From: Endomychus coccineus
Lineage: Eukaryota; Arthropoda; Insecta; Coleoptera; Endomychidae
Assembly (NCBI GenBank): GCA_958510875.1
Contig: CAUEHT010000002.1
Span: 1,736,001 to 1,800,000 of the forward strand
Direction of reading: 5' to 3'
Length of the DNA stretch: 64,000 nt
The translations under genes and the position numbers were made by a program. The notes under the pieces were generated by a model. It worked only from the letters and a program-made list of their open reading frames with translations. It was not told the DNA's origin and did no database searches. Each line of letters opens with the position of its first letter. Position 1 is the first letter of the stretch. Positions 1 to 10,789 of this stretch are shown piece after piece.

Positions 1-228
1 ATTCGTTAGTTTACATTCACCATCACCACTTGTCTCTGGCTGGAATTCTGCCTCGATGAATAAAGCAGACGATGCCAAATCTACCAACACATCTTGTTGA
101 TTGATTAATATCTCAATTTCATCGCTGTTGCCAAATGATGTTGTGTGTGGATAGTAGGTATGAGTTTCTTCCCGGATGATGTCTTCAATGAAGTTTGGCT
201 CGTTGAATATTTGAAGTTTTTCCGACAT
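1..228 (-). CDS. Major capsid protein, double-jelly-roll type (partial, copy A)
   Basis: This is the N-terminal part of the 400-residue protein seen complete at 19146-20348. The frame is open to the window edge. The conserved start MSEKLQIFNEPN and the IN-QQDV segment match the insect DJR-like proteins that I recognise as Polinton-type major capsid proteins. The family assignment is from sequence likeness; the fold itself is inferred. The small ORF at 185-400 overlaps this start in another frame, as it does in the other copies. Confidence 0.75.
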   Translation of the reverse strand, partial: MSEKLQIFNEPNFIEDIIREETHTYYPHTTSFGNSDEIEILINQQDVLVDLASSALFIEAEFQPETSGDGECKLTN

Positions 229-400
229 TGTAACCAAGGGACTTCAAAAAATTTATATTTTCCAATGATAGTGATGCAGAAGCAACCTTCTCCTTCTTCA
301 ATGACAGTGATGCAGAAGCAACCTTCTCCCTCGAGCTCGTTGTAGATAATGACTGATGACCAGTATGGAGATGTCTTTTATTGCTGAAATCCAAACCCAT
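185..400 (-). CDS. Small conserved ORF with myristoylation-like N-terminus (copy A)
   Basis: A 71-residue ORF starting MGLDFSNKR lies between penton and capsid and overlaps the capsid start by about 44 bases in another frame. Gly2, Ser6 and Lys8 fit the N-myristoylation pattern MGxxxS. Copies A and C carry a 12-residue internal duplication (SREKVASASLSL-like) absent from B and D. The ORF is open in all four copies although its neighbours are often broken. I know no family for it; it could be a leader ORF rather than a functional protein. Confidence 0.45.
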   Translation of the reverse strand: MGLDFSNKRHLHTGHQSLSTTSSREKVASASLSLKKEKVASASLSLENINFLKSLGYNVGKTSNIQRAKLH

Positions 401-480
401 GTTCCCAAGCGATTGCTACTGCAACCTTCTCAGTTGAATTCCTTCCATATAATGAGCGTTGGTGAGTATTGGATTATTAT

Positions 481-1224
481 TTATTGTTGTGAGCCATAAT
501 CCCTAGCGATCTTTTTCAATTCCAATCGTATAATAATTTCTTCTCCACGAAAATTTACCGGTTTCCAATTCTGATCTAAACTATTCAGCGAGATGTTATC
601 GAAGGACGTCTTGCTGATGACCGGTAGATAAATAAGATTCTTCGGCTCTAAATCAATGGAAAACCCAGGTGGTACAAGAGGTGAGAACTCATATATCGTA
701 TGAGCTATCTTATTGTTATAATATGCTCGTGCGGTTAAGTTACACTCTACGCGTATAGTTTGAACTTTGATTATGTTTGTAGGTCGATCAGATACGTGTA
801 GTTGGCGAGATGTCAATTTCTTTTTGCTGAATCCCAACAGTTCGCTTATACTATCTTTAGGAATAGAATTCGCTTTAAAATCACTCTTCAGCTCTGTGTG
901 TAGAGTGTTGTTGTTAGATTTTATTGATAATTTCCGGTCACGTTCTTCTTGCTTCACTCCTACCCCACAAATTGCACTTTGTATGAAGTCCTCGATGTCT
1001 GTCAACTCGTAGGACCCCGTAGGTATAGTAACTACTTTTTCCTCACCCTTCACATCTTCATAATAAAATTTATTAAAACCTTCTTCAATGTTCGGGATGC
1101 TATTGTACGTATGCAAACCAACAAGCGCGATAGAATAATATGAATGAGGATCTAGTTCTATAGGTGGGTGAAAATCTACAGATAAGCGGGAGCTCTTACC
1201 CGTGATAGTGAACGTCTGAGACAT
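481..1224 (-). CDS. Penton-like minor capsid protein (intact, copy A)
   Basis: A 247-residue protein. The start chosen is the ATG of MSQTFTITGKSS because it is the only ATG shared by all four copies; an in-frame extension to 1248 exists here but has no ATG in D. The segment FxPPIELDPxSYYSIALVGL followed by a short NSIPNI motif is typical of the single-jelly-roll penton/minor capsid proteins of insect Polinton-like elements. It would form the capsid vertices. A TATA-like AGTATATAAATAG lies just upstream at 1251-1263. Confidence 0.7.
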   Translation of the reverse strand: MSQTFTITGKSSRLSVDFHPPIELDPHSYYSIALVGLHTYNSIPNIEEGFNKFYYEDVKGEEKVVTIPTGSYELTDIEDFIQSAICGVGVKQEERDRKLSIKSNNNTLHTELKSDFKANSIPKDSISELLGFSKKKLTSRQLHVSDRPTNIIKVQTIRVECNLTARAYYNNKIAHTIYEFSPLVPPGFSIDLEPKNLIYLPVISKTSFDNISLNSLDQNWKPVNFRGEEIIIRLELKKIARDYGSQQ

Positions 1225-1250
1225 GATTGATGAAAACTTCATCAACAATC

Positions 1251-1263
1251 TATTTATATACTA
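1251..1263 (-). promoter_or_regulatory. TATA-like promoter upstream of penton (copy A)
   Basis: On the minus strand this reads TAGTATATAAATAG, 27-39 bases before the penton ATG. Near-identical motifs stand before the penton in B and D and before the ATPase in A, B and D, which supports a shared core promoter. Confidence 0.45.
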
Positions 1264-1500
1264 ATAAATGTTAGTCGACCACAACTGAAGAGTTAGAGAG
1301 GAATTCCAAATATAACTGGCTACAATTATAAGTGTTATATTGCATGAAATATCGTGTCGACTGCAAACTTTATCGAATGAATTGATACCCTGAATCTCAT
1401 CAACCGTTCTTCTAGTTTTGCCTCTGGTATTGATTCGAAGTTCAAACGGGGGCTTCTTTATAAGCGTATTGAGAACAACTTCTCCCACGCACGCTTCCAT
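1261..1500 (-). pseudogene. Phospholipase A2-protease deletion scar (copy A)
   Basis: The ORF begins as the phospholipase gene (MEACVGEVVLNTLI), has lost the calcium-loop segment, keeps the HDIS active-site stretch, then jumps out of frame into the last about 60 bases of the protease gene (the region encoding NCGQLCL). Everything between is deleted. The same junction is present in copy C at 31768-32013, so the deletion predates the separation of A and C. No function is expected. Confidence 0.75.
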
Positions 1501-1687
1501 ACAGACTGATGAGAATTCAAGATTGCACCGTTATTTAACGAGGGGGTGGGAGGAAGACCAAAGATCTCAAAATAATTTTTTTATTAATTTTCTCAATACA
1601 AAAGACTTAAGTATAATCTTAACAATATATGTTTCAAATATCTCAATCTTGACTCTTGATTCATCGTCCTAGTCGTATTGCATATTC

Positions 1688-1792
1688 CTACCCCTTCCAC
1701 CTATATTGAAGTCCTTTTATGTATGTTCGACGCTGGTAAAAGTTCTTTCTTCTGTGCTCATGAAGCTCATGCAAAACTTGTTCTTTACTCAT
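1688..1792 (-). pseudogene. Integrase N-terminal remnant (copy A)
   Basis: Only 34 codons remain (MSKEQVLHELHEHRRKNF...). They align with the first about 30 residues of the integrase at 15772 and end in a stop before the catalytic core. The core, chromodomain and intergenic spacer are missing. A matching remnant, frameshifted, lies in copy C at 32211-32304. Confidence 0.65.
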
Positions 1793-1809
1793 CTTATCAA
1801 TGTGGAAAT

Positions 1810-2463
1810 CTAGTATAGAATTAATTTTTTGGGTATATTCACAGGATTTGGAGATATACGTTTCACAGAGCCCTGCTTTGTTGTTGTGGATGATGAGGGT
1901 CTCTCCTTAGAAGGTTCCACAGATGTCATCCGTCGTTCTAACGCCTCCACTTTACTAGTAATGTCATTTAGACGCATGTTCACACTGTTAAATGTGTTAT
2001 TGATCTCTTTCAATTCATTTCTGTTTTCCCCCACACTATCACTGATTGTTTTAAACTCTGATTTTATATAGATTCCCATTTCATTATATTTATCCTGAAT
2101 GTCCATCAGATGTTTATCAATGTTGAGAATAACCTTCTCATTCGTTAAGTTATGTTCATCCAGGTCCTTGTTGATATCTTTGATCAAATTATCAACCCTA
2201 ACATTGAAGGTATCTTTAAGACTGGTTTCCGTTTTCAGATTCAGTTTGTGTGTTAATTTATCAACATACACTTTATTTGCAACATCTCCATCATCATTCG
2301 GTGATTTTACGTTGCACAATCTACGATTTTCCATATCATAACTTCCATCGCTCGTTAGGAATAATCCTTGTCCGTGAACTTGTTCGAAATTATTATTAAA
2401 TACATTTGTATCATATATCCACATGGAAGAGGAGGCTCTGCCAAACTTATTCATTGAAACCAT
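1810..2463 (-). CDS. Fibre/spike-like trimeric protein (intact, copy A)
   Basis: 217 residues. Residues about 40-70 carry RLCNVKSP...DVANKVYVDK, which resembles the N-LxxPxxxxDAVNKxYVD signature of phage tail-fibre and adenovirus-like trimeric adhesin shafts. A long heptad-rich coiled coil (about 75-180) and a basic, Ser/Thr-rich tail follow. I infer a homotrimeric host-attachment fibre. Its start overlaps the end of the DUF8207-like gene by 17 bases in another frame, pointing to compact viral-style coding. Copy C has the other intact version. Confidence 0.55.
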   Translation of the reverse strand: MVSMNKFGRASSSMWIYDTNVFNNNFEQVHGQGLFLTSDGSYDMENRRLCNVKSPNDDGDVANKVYVDKLTHKLNLKTETSLKDTFNVRVDNLIKDINKDLDEHNLTNEKVILNIDKHLMDIQDKYNEMGIYIKSEFKTISDSVGENRNELKEINNTFNSVNMRLNDITSKVEALERRMTSVEPSKERPSSSTTTKQGSVKRISPNPVNIPKKLILY

Positions 2464-3503
2464 CTTTATAACTGTGATGAATTTGTCTTACACCTGGTTT
2501 TTGTTCAATTACCCCTGCCTCTATCAATTCTTCTATTATAGAGATTATCTCATTATGGTTACCGGCATGCGAGGATGCAACAAAAAGTCTCAGTCTATCC
2601 ACCATTTCGTTAACGTCATCCCAATAAACATATTCGATAGGTTTCTCGTTATATTCGAACATATCATTTTTGATATATGCACTTCCAGTGTTTGTTTTGG
2701 CTCTGGGTCTTTTCATGGAATTAATCAAAGGTTTCAGTACATGTTTGTATTCCACTGTGTATCTTATTCGATCAGCTGGATCGTTATAACGTCTATGGGC
2801 ACTAGTCATTTCCATCATTCGACTGTAATTTTTCCCATCTTCCACAGTGTAAGTATCAGGTAGAACATCTTTGTAAAATATCAAATTATACAGTCATGTG
2901 GTACCCTTGAACGGAGTACCCTTTGATAATTATATTACTCTCACTATCAATTTCTATAGGTTGATTACCCATGAACCATTTGTCTAAAGTTGAATTATAT
3001 TGCAAACCCATTTTATCATCATATCTCTTAACATCATCATCCAATAGGAATCCTTCCAAGTAATAACGTGCTAATGTGGGGTATTGTTGCAGAAACTCCT
3101 CTGTAGCCGCCGCATTATCTTTCTTATGTTTTCTGAATTCTTCACGAATCTGATCGATAGTAGGTTCGGGTGTGAACACATCCTCTTCAGTATCTTGGGG
3201 GTTATATAAGAATTCTTCACCTTCAGTTACAATATTTGGGATTGGTATGTTCTCCATTTGTGTTGCTGTAGAAGGAATACTTTTAGGTTTAACCAACGAA
3301 TTTTGTTTGATTATTTCAGCATTTTTCGCAATTTCCTCCAGAGGTTTAGATACATTCCTGAACATATTATCTAGAATCTCATCATTTTCAGCTTTACCCA
3401 ATTTCACAGCCATATATTTTTTCCTGACAACGTTTGCTAACTCCCAAATTTTTTTCTTCAACTGTTGTTTTTCCTTCAGCATGTTACTCACACCCACGTC
3501 CAT
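2447..3503 (-). pseudogene. DUF8207-like coiled-coil structural protein, frameshifted (copy A)
   Basis: The N-terminal half (2886-3503) and C-terminal half (2447-2884) lie in different frames because of one extra A near 2917-2925. The intact version is in copy B (14050-15114). The gene starts 43 bases after the ATPase stop and overlaps the fibre start. See copy B for domains. Confidence 0.75.
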
Positions 3504-3545
3504 GCTGAGCGGTTTGTCTATTTCAAATGAAAGTATATATACATG

Positions 3546-4271
3546 TTAGATGTATATATAACTATCAAAACCCTTGCGATAACGTCCTTTATTCATATCA
3601 CAGTCTTTGTTTATCATAAGGAATCCATATTTATCTTTCCAACATACGCCACATATCTCTTTGAATTTCTCGAGTGACATGTCGGTACTTACATGATCGG
3701 TGAATATATGTTTCAAATTGAGTTCATCCTGTTTGAAAATAATCAAGCAATTGGCATTGTCGCGCAATCCATGTTTTGGACATTTAGCAAAAGACTGACA
3801 AAGATAGAAACTATCAATTGAGTTGTGTCTCCCTCTTGAAAAATAAGCACGAATTTTCTCCTGTTTCTCAAACATCACGTCATCGAATATTATTATCGAA
3901 TTAGGCCTCGCTTCTGTGGGGTCTATGACCTCATCACTTTCGGTACAAGGAAAATATCCAAGCCCCTCAATTTTCTTCAATGTCTCCTTTAGTAACTGAT
4001 ATTTTGGTTGGTGTAAAGACTTTGAATATATGTACACGTTTTCAAATTTCAGGCCGTTAGCATCCAACAATGGAGATAACATCACATTTGTTTTCCCACA
4101 ATTACTTGGACCACAGATTATTGTTCGTAGAGTATTAGGCAGCAAAGAGCTGTGACGTTGTGGTTGTTCAACATTCTCATTGCTTGACCCTAAGTTCATA
4201 ATACTCAACGAGTCTTTTTGCTTAACAATCTTCATCATGCCTGAAGGCGAATCGAAATCATACTGGAACAT
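3546..4271 (-). CDS. Genome-packaging ATPase, A32/FtsK-HerA type (intact, copy A)
   Basis: 241 residues. Walker A is GPSNCGKT (about residue 55) and Walker B is IIIFDDVM (about residue 125). The sequence that follows (SRGRHNSIDSFYLCQSF) and a conserved C-terminal GFLMINKD match the poxvirus A32-like packaging ATPases of Polintons and adintoviruses. It would pump DNA into capsids. It is the first gene of the cluster, with a TATA-like motif at 4288-4300 and E-box repeats 120-520 bases upstream. Copy D has another intact version; B and C are broken. Confidence 0.8.
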   Translation of the reverse strand: MFQYDFDSPSGMMKIVKQKDSLSIMNLGSSNENVEQPQRHSSLLPNTLRTIICGPSNCGKTNVMLSPLLDANGLKFENVYIYSKSLHQPKYQLLKETLKKIEGLGYFPCTESDEVIDPTEARPNSIIIFDDVMFEKQEKIRAYFSRGRHNSIDSFYLCQSFAKCPKHGLRDNANCLIIFKQDELNLKHIFTDHVSTDMSLEKFKEICGVCWKDKYGFLMINKDCDMNKGRYRKGFDSYIYI

Positions 4272-4287
4272 ATGTTAATAAGCATTT

Positions 4288-4300
4288 GTTTATATACTAG
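4288..4300 (-). promoter_or_regulatory. TATA-like promoter of the ATPase gene (copy A)
   Basis: Minus-strand CTAGTATATAAAC, 17-29 bases before the ATG. It is conserved at the same place in B (13251-13264) and D (46813-46825). Confidence 0.5.
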
Positions 4301-4392
4301 ATGATGATGTTATATTGTGTATGTCTGATCACGCGGTTAGGTGCTTCTACGCTTCTGTCAAAATCAGGTATCAAATACATGTTAAATAGGTA

Positions 4393-4790
4393 TGAATGTT
4401 GAAACACGTGTCTGAATGTTGAAACACGTGTCTGAAACACGTGTCTGAATGCTGAAACACGTGTCAGAAACAGGTGTCTGAATGCTGAAACACGTGTCTG
4501 AATGTTGAAACACGTGTCTGAATGTTGAAACACGTGTCTGAATGCTGGAACACGTGTCTGAATGCTGAAACACGTAACTGAATGCTGAAACACGTGTCTG
4601 AAACACGTGTCTGAATGCTGAAACACGTGTCTGAATAGTGAAACACGTGTCTGAATGTTGAAACACGTGTCTGAATGTTGAAACACGTGTCTGAAACACG
4701 TGTCTGAATGTTGAAACACGTGTCTGAAACACGTGTCTGAATGTTGAAACACGTGTCTGAATGTTAAAGCATGTGTTGAATCATGCGATG
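4393..4790. repeat. 20-bp tandem array with CACGTG E-box (copy A)
   Basis: About 20 units of gaatgttgaaacacgtgtct, interspersed with shortened 12-bp units. Each unit contains the CACGTG palindrome. The array lies upstream of the ATPase gene, inside the terminal repeat. Related arrays occur at 9330-9730, 10790-11190, 13050-13170 (degenerate) and 46925-47150. ORFs through it are artefacts. Confidence 0.9.
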
Positions 4791-4854
4791 AAACATGTGC
4801 ATGAATGTATTACAAACATTATGATTATTCACATTTTATTCCTCATTAGCCCAC

Positions 4855-5190
4855 CATAGTTCGTGAACGATGATTACGTCATCACCGTTCGTAAACTATG
4901 GTCGCCGGGTTGAATCAGTTACTGTCATTGGCTTGAAGCAGTGACGTCATCATCGTTCGTGAACGATGGTCGCCGGATTGAATCAGTTACTGTCATTGGC
5001 TTGAAGCAGTGACGTCATCATCGTTCGTGAACGATGGTCGCCGGGTTGAATCAGTTACTGTCATTGGCTTGAAGCAGTGACGTCATCATCGTTCGTAAAC
5101 TATGATCGCCGGGTTGAATCAGTTACTGTCATTGGCTTGAAGCAGTGACGTCATCATCGTTCGTAAACTATGATCGCCGGATCTTCAATT
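4855..5190. repeat. 68-bp tandem repeats with palindromic TGACGTCA core
   Basis: The first about 46 bases form a near-perfect palindrome centred on TACGTCA/TGACGTCA, with arms catagttcgtgaacgatg and its complement. About four 68-bp units follow (gtgacgtcat at 4941, 5009, 5077 and 5145). Sequence matching the terminal repeats of B continues to about 5300. The same palindrome lies near the ends of B, D and E. Confidence 0.85.
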
Positions 5191-5319
5191 CAATGAAACA
5201 CCACTTACTCGTCAAAATTCTTATGTATTTCGATACACATAAAGCTATAGTCTGATGTTCTCACCCACCCCCAATTTGTATGCATCATATTGATTTTCCC
5301 TACATCAGCGGTAAATATT

Positions 5320-8295
5320 CTCTCTCTCTCTCTTATCTCGAGTGTTGAAGCCGATAAAGTTGTCACATTCAGAATAGCGAATATGAAAATAATAAATAAC
5401 CTATCAATTCATTGAAGCTTCTTTCTTCATGTGGGTTATCAATCTCAAACTTGAAGAATCTCAAATGAGTCTCTACAGGTAATAATAGTCAAACATATTC
5501 ATTCAGCCCCGACCAACACACAGGCCTTCGTAGGCTCGCAAATGATAACAATGTTGCATACAAAATAGCTTTAGGCAATAAGCCTTTACATGGGAAATAT
5601 CGATATTCTCAAATAAAAGGTAATAAATGTGGGGTAATTTCTACAGCAGATATTTAACCTCAAAGATTCATCTGTTCAATGTTTGAGTCCTCATCGAACC
5701 ATGATAGTTCGTGAACGATGGTGACAGGCTGTTGAATCACGTGCTAAAAAAGTGTCTGAATGTTGATAATGATCGCTTATGAAGATACTATAGCTCTACT
5801 CAATGTTCAGACTTTTATGAAGCATGTGTTTGAATGTCATATAGATTAGCGCTTATGAAGATATTCATATGATTATGTAAACCCATGAACAAAAATGTGT
5901 TTATCATTATAATCTTTTACGCGAACGTATGGAGTTTGTAAAAGTTGTGCTCGTGAAGGAAAATGTACAGATTGCTAATGGAGATATTTATATAATTATT
6001 ATTGGTATTTTATTCCTCATCAGCCCATCATAGTTCGTGAACGATGATGACAGGCTGTTGAATCACGTGCTAAACAAGTGTCTGAATGTTGATAATGATC
6101 GCTTATGAAGAAGATACTATAGCTCTACTCAATATTCAGACTTTTATGAAGCATGTGTTTGAATGTCATATAGATTAGCGCTTATGAAGATATTCATATG
6201 ATTATTATCATTATCCACATCTATTCCTCATCATAGTTCTACCTCTTGGGTGGTTGGGGAAATGAGTTCTACCTATATAAAACTCCCTCGCATATATGTT
6301 TCCCATTGAAATTGATTGAATTTAATAAAAAGCTAACTATCCTATGAAGAAATTTGTGTCGATGAAAAATGTTTTATTATTATATTTTTGCATACTGAAA
6401 AAATTATATTAGCACATCTATATGTTTAAGATGATTAAAAATGTATTTTGTTATATAGCAATCGAGCTGTACAGACAGTTCGAATAATCATCGTGATGCG
6501 TAACACCGCTTCGTCTAGATTTTGTATAGGTATTGGGCTACACTCAGCAGCAGCTAGATTTCGGGTCATATTATGCGATTTACAATCAATATGATTCGAA
6601 TATATACATACTACATGTGTGATTTAAAATAAAGTATTCTCATCGCGTTTGAAGGTGATCGGCGTAACTTTCTTATCTCTCGAACCAGCTGTAGCTCTAC
6701 CGCAAAATATGATAATATTGTTCAACCTGGCACAAATTTAGCATAAACTTATTTGATTCATATCGGATAATTTATGAAACATACATGAATGAATATTATA
6801 GCGAATTATGTTTACTTCATAACTAATTTTGGAAAAACATTTTAAATATTCATATTACTTTCGGATAACTTATGAAACTACTTTAACATTGAAGGATCGC
6901 GCATCATTACGATAATTCCAAGTTGAATACATTGCTGTTGGACATGATTTAGCACAACCTTATCGCACAAGTAAGCTAATGATGCATACTTATAATATTA
7001 TAACGAATATTGTACTCGCTAGTACTAATCAAGCAAAAAGTCCTTAGATGATTTAATAGTTATTTCTGCAAACGCTTCATAATATCGCTATTATGAGAAG
7101 CAGCATTTTTTGTAAACTATCGCATGTTAGATGTTATGACCCCTTATTGAAGACTTGTGGGGGCAGACAATGCGCCGCGTACGATATCATTATAACTCAG
7201 ACAAAACCCTGCTACTAACGGCATGTACAAACAACCCCACATTTCATTGAAGGCTCCTGCAAGGTAGATACCTCGCTGAAGACCTGCGTGATAGACATCA
7301 TTATACCTGCACACTCTGTATAACCTCACATACACACCTGTCTCGTTGGAGATCGCGCCAGCTTCATTCAAATTCACATGACTAACGTCATACATAAACA
7401 ATCTGTGTAACCTCACATTCCATACCCCATTGAAGTCTCCCAACTCCATTTTCTATACTAAAAATAATATCCATATATGTTTAAGATTATTGGAATCGCA
7501 TTTTGTAATATAGCAATCAAGTAAGGTACAAACAGCTTGAATAAACGTTTTTGAAAGTAATTTCCTTATAAACATCGCGTTTGAGAGAGATGCAGAAGAT
7601 ATCATTTCCGTACTGTATAACATTCCATCTATACACCCGCTCCGATGAAGGAGCAGCAGCCCTCTCATGATACCTCGATGAAGCCCCGGTCTCTTTCAAA
7701 AATCACGTGACTGACGACATGTACAAACAACACTATTTCAAAACCCTAGGACTGACGCTATGAAGAAGCAGCCTCACATTCCATACCTCGCTGTAGGCTC
7801 CGACACTTCGTCCCCCGCATGTTCAGATACCTGCATGACTGACGTCATGTAAAAGAAATTACCTGCATCATATAGACTGCAATATACTCGAACTTATCAC
7901 TCAGACCGGATACCCTGCGGTTATATCTACAACATTAAAATCGCTTGTTCTCAATTCCTCCATAGCTGAGCGGTTAAGGAGCTGGCTTTGGATTTCATTT
8001 CTCGGGTTCGATTCCCGTGTGTAGAAAAAAATATTTTGATGCTGCTTTACATTGAAGTTCTCCCTAACCTCACATATTGCTTGCTGTCTACCTTGAACGA
8101 TCTTTTATATACAGGCTGATTACCACTACTCGATCTCCATCATACAACCATAGCAGAAGGGCCCCTAGCGGTCAGAGACCACACCCTAACCGTCTACCCG
8201 GTAACACCTAGATGTTAGAGGCGATACCACACCCTAACCGTCTACCCAGGCCGGTAATACAGGGTCAGTACTTACCGATACCTGTCTGGGCATAC
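5320..8295. repeat. Long inverted-repeat arm (copy A side)
   Basis: This stretch reappears inverted at 25650-29220. It is AT-rich with no credible ORF. It contains two tandem units (about 5690-5890 and 6010-6210) with the cgtgaacgatgatgac and cacgtg motifs, a short (tc)n tract at about 5321-5332, unique AT-rich sequence (6240-7140), GC-richer imperfect repeats (7140-7900), a tRNA-like sequence (7956-8025) and the repeated cctaaccgtctaccc block (8180-8295). It is read as a terminal inverted repeat of the A/C subfamily. Confidence 0.75.
7956..8025 (+). other. tRNA-like sequence with A and B boxes in the arm
   Basis: TAGCTGAGCGGTTAAGG fits the pol III A box and GGTTCGATTCC is a perfect B box. 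The D-arm and T-arm can pair, but I find no acceptor stem and a poor anticodon stem, so this is a tRNA-derived pseudogene or SINE head rather than a working tRNA. An A-rich run follows. The inverted arm has the same sequence at 25841-25911. Confidence 0.6.
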
Positions 8296-8790
8296 CGCGC
8301 AACTGATAAGGAACCCCAAGGTCGTCTGAGATCATGCATGCACTACTGGTTGCCTACATCTGATAAGGCTCTCTATCTGGCGGGCCCAAGTGCCGGTATT
8401 CCTACTGAGCTTTACATTGAAATTTTTGCTCTCTTTAACCTCACACCTTGCTCACGAACTGTCTGCCTCGAGCAACCTTGTATACAGGCCGATTACCACT
8501 ACTCGCTCTCTCAATAGACCATAGACTCTATCATAAAACCATAAACTCCATGCTGAAGGTCACCTAGTGGGTCGGAGCGACATCACATCCTAGCGGTCAG
8601 AGGCGACAACACACCCTAGTGGGCAGGTACGACACCCAGCGGTGAGAGGCGGCACCTAGCGGTCAAAGGCGACACCAAACCCTAGCGGACAAAGGTGACA
8701 CCAAACCCTAGCCATGACCACGCATGCGCGTATGTCTCACTGGTTGCCTACATCCGATAAGGCTCGCTGTCTGGCGAACCCAAGTGAGGC
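8296..8790. other. Non-coding spacer with degenerate short repeats
   Basis: There is no credible gene. Between 8537 and 8720 there is a degenerate tandem of about 25 bp (cctagcggtcagaggcgaca-like). A second degraded copy of the block that resembles a tRNA-flanking sequence (gaaatttttgctctctttaacc) lies near 8415-8500. Confidence 0.5.
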
Positions 8791-9329
8791 CACACCTACT
8801 CGTCTATGCTTCAAGCTGATGACAGGTACTGACTCAAACCGGCGATCATAGTTAACGAACAATGATGACTTCACCAACGACCTATCATTTGCAGCTGTCT
8901 CATGAAGAATGGTAATTTCTATATTTTTGATGTGGGGGAAATCAATACGATGCATGCAAATTTGGCGGAGGAGAACATCTAACTATAGTTTTATGTGTAT
9001 CAAAATACATAATGATTTTGACGAGTAAGTGGTGTTTCATTGAATTGAAAATCAGATGATCATAGTTTACAAACTATGATGACGTCACTGCTTCAAACCG
9101 ATGACAGTAACTGATTCAATCTGGCGACCATAGTTTACGAACGATGATGATGTCACCAGAGACGGTCTCTTATTCATTCCGGCGATGATAGTTCACGAAC
9201 AATGATGACGTGAACTATCATCGCCGGATAGTCCGGCGATCATAGTTTACGAACGATGATGGGCGGATAAGCAACAAAATGTGAATAATTATAATGATTG
9301 TAATACATTCAGGCACACGTTTAATCGCG

Positions 9330-9730
9330 TGATTCAACACTCCGACACGTGCTTCAACATTCAGACACGTGTTGAGCAAGTGCTTCCTTGGTCAGACACG
9401 TGTTCAGACACGTGCTTCAATATTCAGACACGTGCTTCAATGTTCAGACACGTGCTTCAAAATTCAGACACGTGCTTCAAAATTCAGACACGTGCTTCAA
9501 CATTCAGACACGCGCTTCAATATTCAGACAAGTGTTCAAACAAGTGCTTCGATATTCAGACACGTGCTTCAAAATTCAGACACGTGCTTCAATATTCAGA
9601 CACGTGTTCAGACACGTGCTTCAATATTCAGACACGTGCTTCAACATTCAGACACGTGTTTCAACATTCAGACATGTGCTTCAATATTGAGACACGTGCT
9701 CCGATACTGGGACACATGTTGAGCACGTGA
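9330..9730. repeat. CACGTG 20-bp tandem array, unit 1 (copy E)
   Basis: Units of gacacgtgcttcaatattca, in the orientation opposite to the array of copy A. Here the array sits beyond the capsid end rather than the ATPase end, which shows that it belongs to the terminal inverted repeat. Confidence 0.9.
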
Positions 9731-9914
9731 AATATTTGATACACGCTAGCAGTCAGCGAACAACCATGAACGCTGAATGATTACATTACCACAACCTCTG
9801 TTTGAGGAATAAAATGCCAAAAATAATAATAATAACATTTATTTGGAAAGATATATTTTGACAGTACATCATTCAGAATTAAAATAATAACATTATGATT
9901 CATGTTCTGGTTCC

Positions 9915-10249
9915 TCACACTAAATTCCGAGCTGATCCTGTGATCGGGGAATACTCCATTATAAGGTCGTTAATGATGATGAAATAACCCGGGTGTTTTC
10001 AGGGAAATTCAGGATACTTTCCATCTCTAGTTTGACTTCAACTGTTGGTGACTTTATAGTATCGTTTTGTTTTGAACAATCAATCACAATAAATGCTTTA
10101 TTCTTAAATGCTATATGCTCTAACATCGGCTCGCTTATCATTTTATTTGAAAATGATCTATGGAAATCATAGTGAATCTGATATGCTTTCACATACTGCT
10201 GGTCGTTGGAATTCAATCTCATTGCTCCATATGTATAACATTCTGAATT
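9915..10249 (-). pseudogene. Major capsid protein C-terminal fragment, unit 1 (copy E)
   Basis: About 110 codons matching the C-terminus of the capsid protein (conserved SEPML-IAFKNKAFIVIDCSK). A single-base loss near 9990 ends the frame early. The fragment joins terminal-repeat sequence at the duplication boundary, giving a chimeric ORF (9959-10414) that has no meaning. Confidence 0.8.
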
Positions 10250-10789
10250 CACACCTACTCGTCTATGCTTCAAGCTGATGACAGATACTGACTCAAACCG
10301 GCGATCATAGTTAACGAACAATGATGACTTCACCAACGACCTATCATTTGCAGCTGTCTCATGCAGAATGTTAATTTCTATATTTTTGATGTGGGGGAAA
10401 TCAATACGATGCATGCAAATTGGGCGGAGGAGAACATCTAACTATAGTTTTATGTGTATCAAAATACATAATGATTTTGACGAGTAAGTGGTGTTTCATT
10501 GAATTGAAAATCAGATGATCATAGTTTACAAACTATGATGACGTCACTGCTTCAAACCGATGACAGTAACTGATTCAATCTGGCGACCATAGTTTACGAA
10601 CGATGATGATGTCACCAGAGACGGTCTCTTATTCATTCCGGCGATGATAGTTCACGAACAATGATGACGTGAACTATCATCGCCGGATAGTCCGGCGATC
10701 ATAGTTTACGAACGATGATGGGCGGATAAGCAACAAAATGTGAATAATTATAATGATTGTAATACATTGTGGCACACGTTTAATCGCGT

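Larger units (their letters stand above)
1..8295 (-). mobile_element. Polinton/adintovirus-like copy A (internally deleted, cut by window start)
   Basis: Genes run on the minus strand from ATPase (3546-4271) to capsid (1-228). The order matches copies B, C and D, except that integrase, phospholipase and protease are reduced to scars at 1261-1792. The ATPase side is followed by E-box repeats, 68-bp palindromic repeats and a long arm (5320-8295) whose inverted copy lies on the capsid side of copy C. I therefore read the arm as this subfamily's terminal inverted repeat. The outer boundary is uncertain. Confidence 0.75.

Noticed and set aside
2423..2863. Long antisense ORFs over the DUF8207, penton and integrase genes in all copies
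   Set aside because: They mirror the sense coding frames and have no independent conservation.
4297..4752. Overlapping ORFs of 60-151 residues with repeated FQHSDTCF (also 9281-9730, 10740-11189, 46822-47104)
   Set aside because: They are open in several frames only because the 20-bp CACGTG repeat lacks stops; the period is not a multiple of three and no start or codon bias supports coding.
4393..5190. Could the regular repeats be a CRISPR array?
   Set aside because: Units are contiguous without unique spacers, the DNA is from an insect, and there are no cas genes.
7956..8025. Functional nuclear tRNA gene
   Set aside because: A and B boxes are good but no acceptor stem forms and the anticodon stem does not pair.
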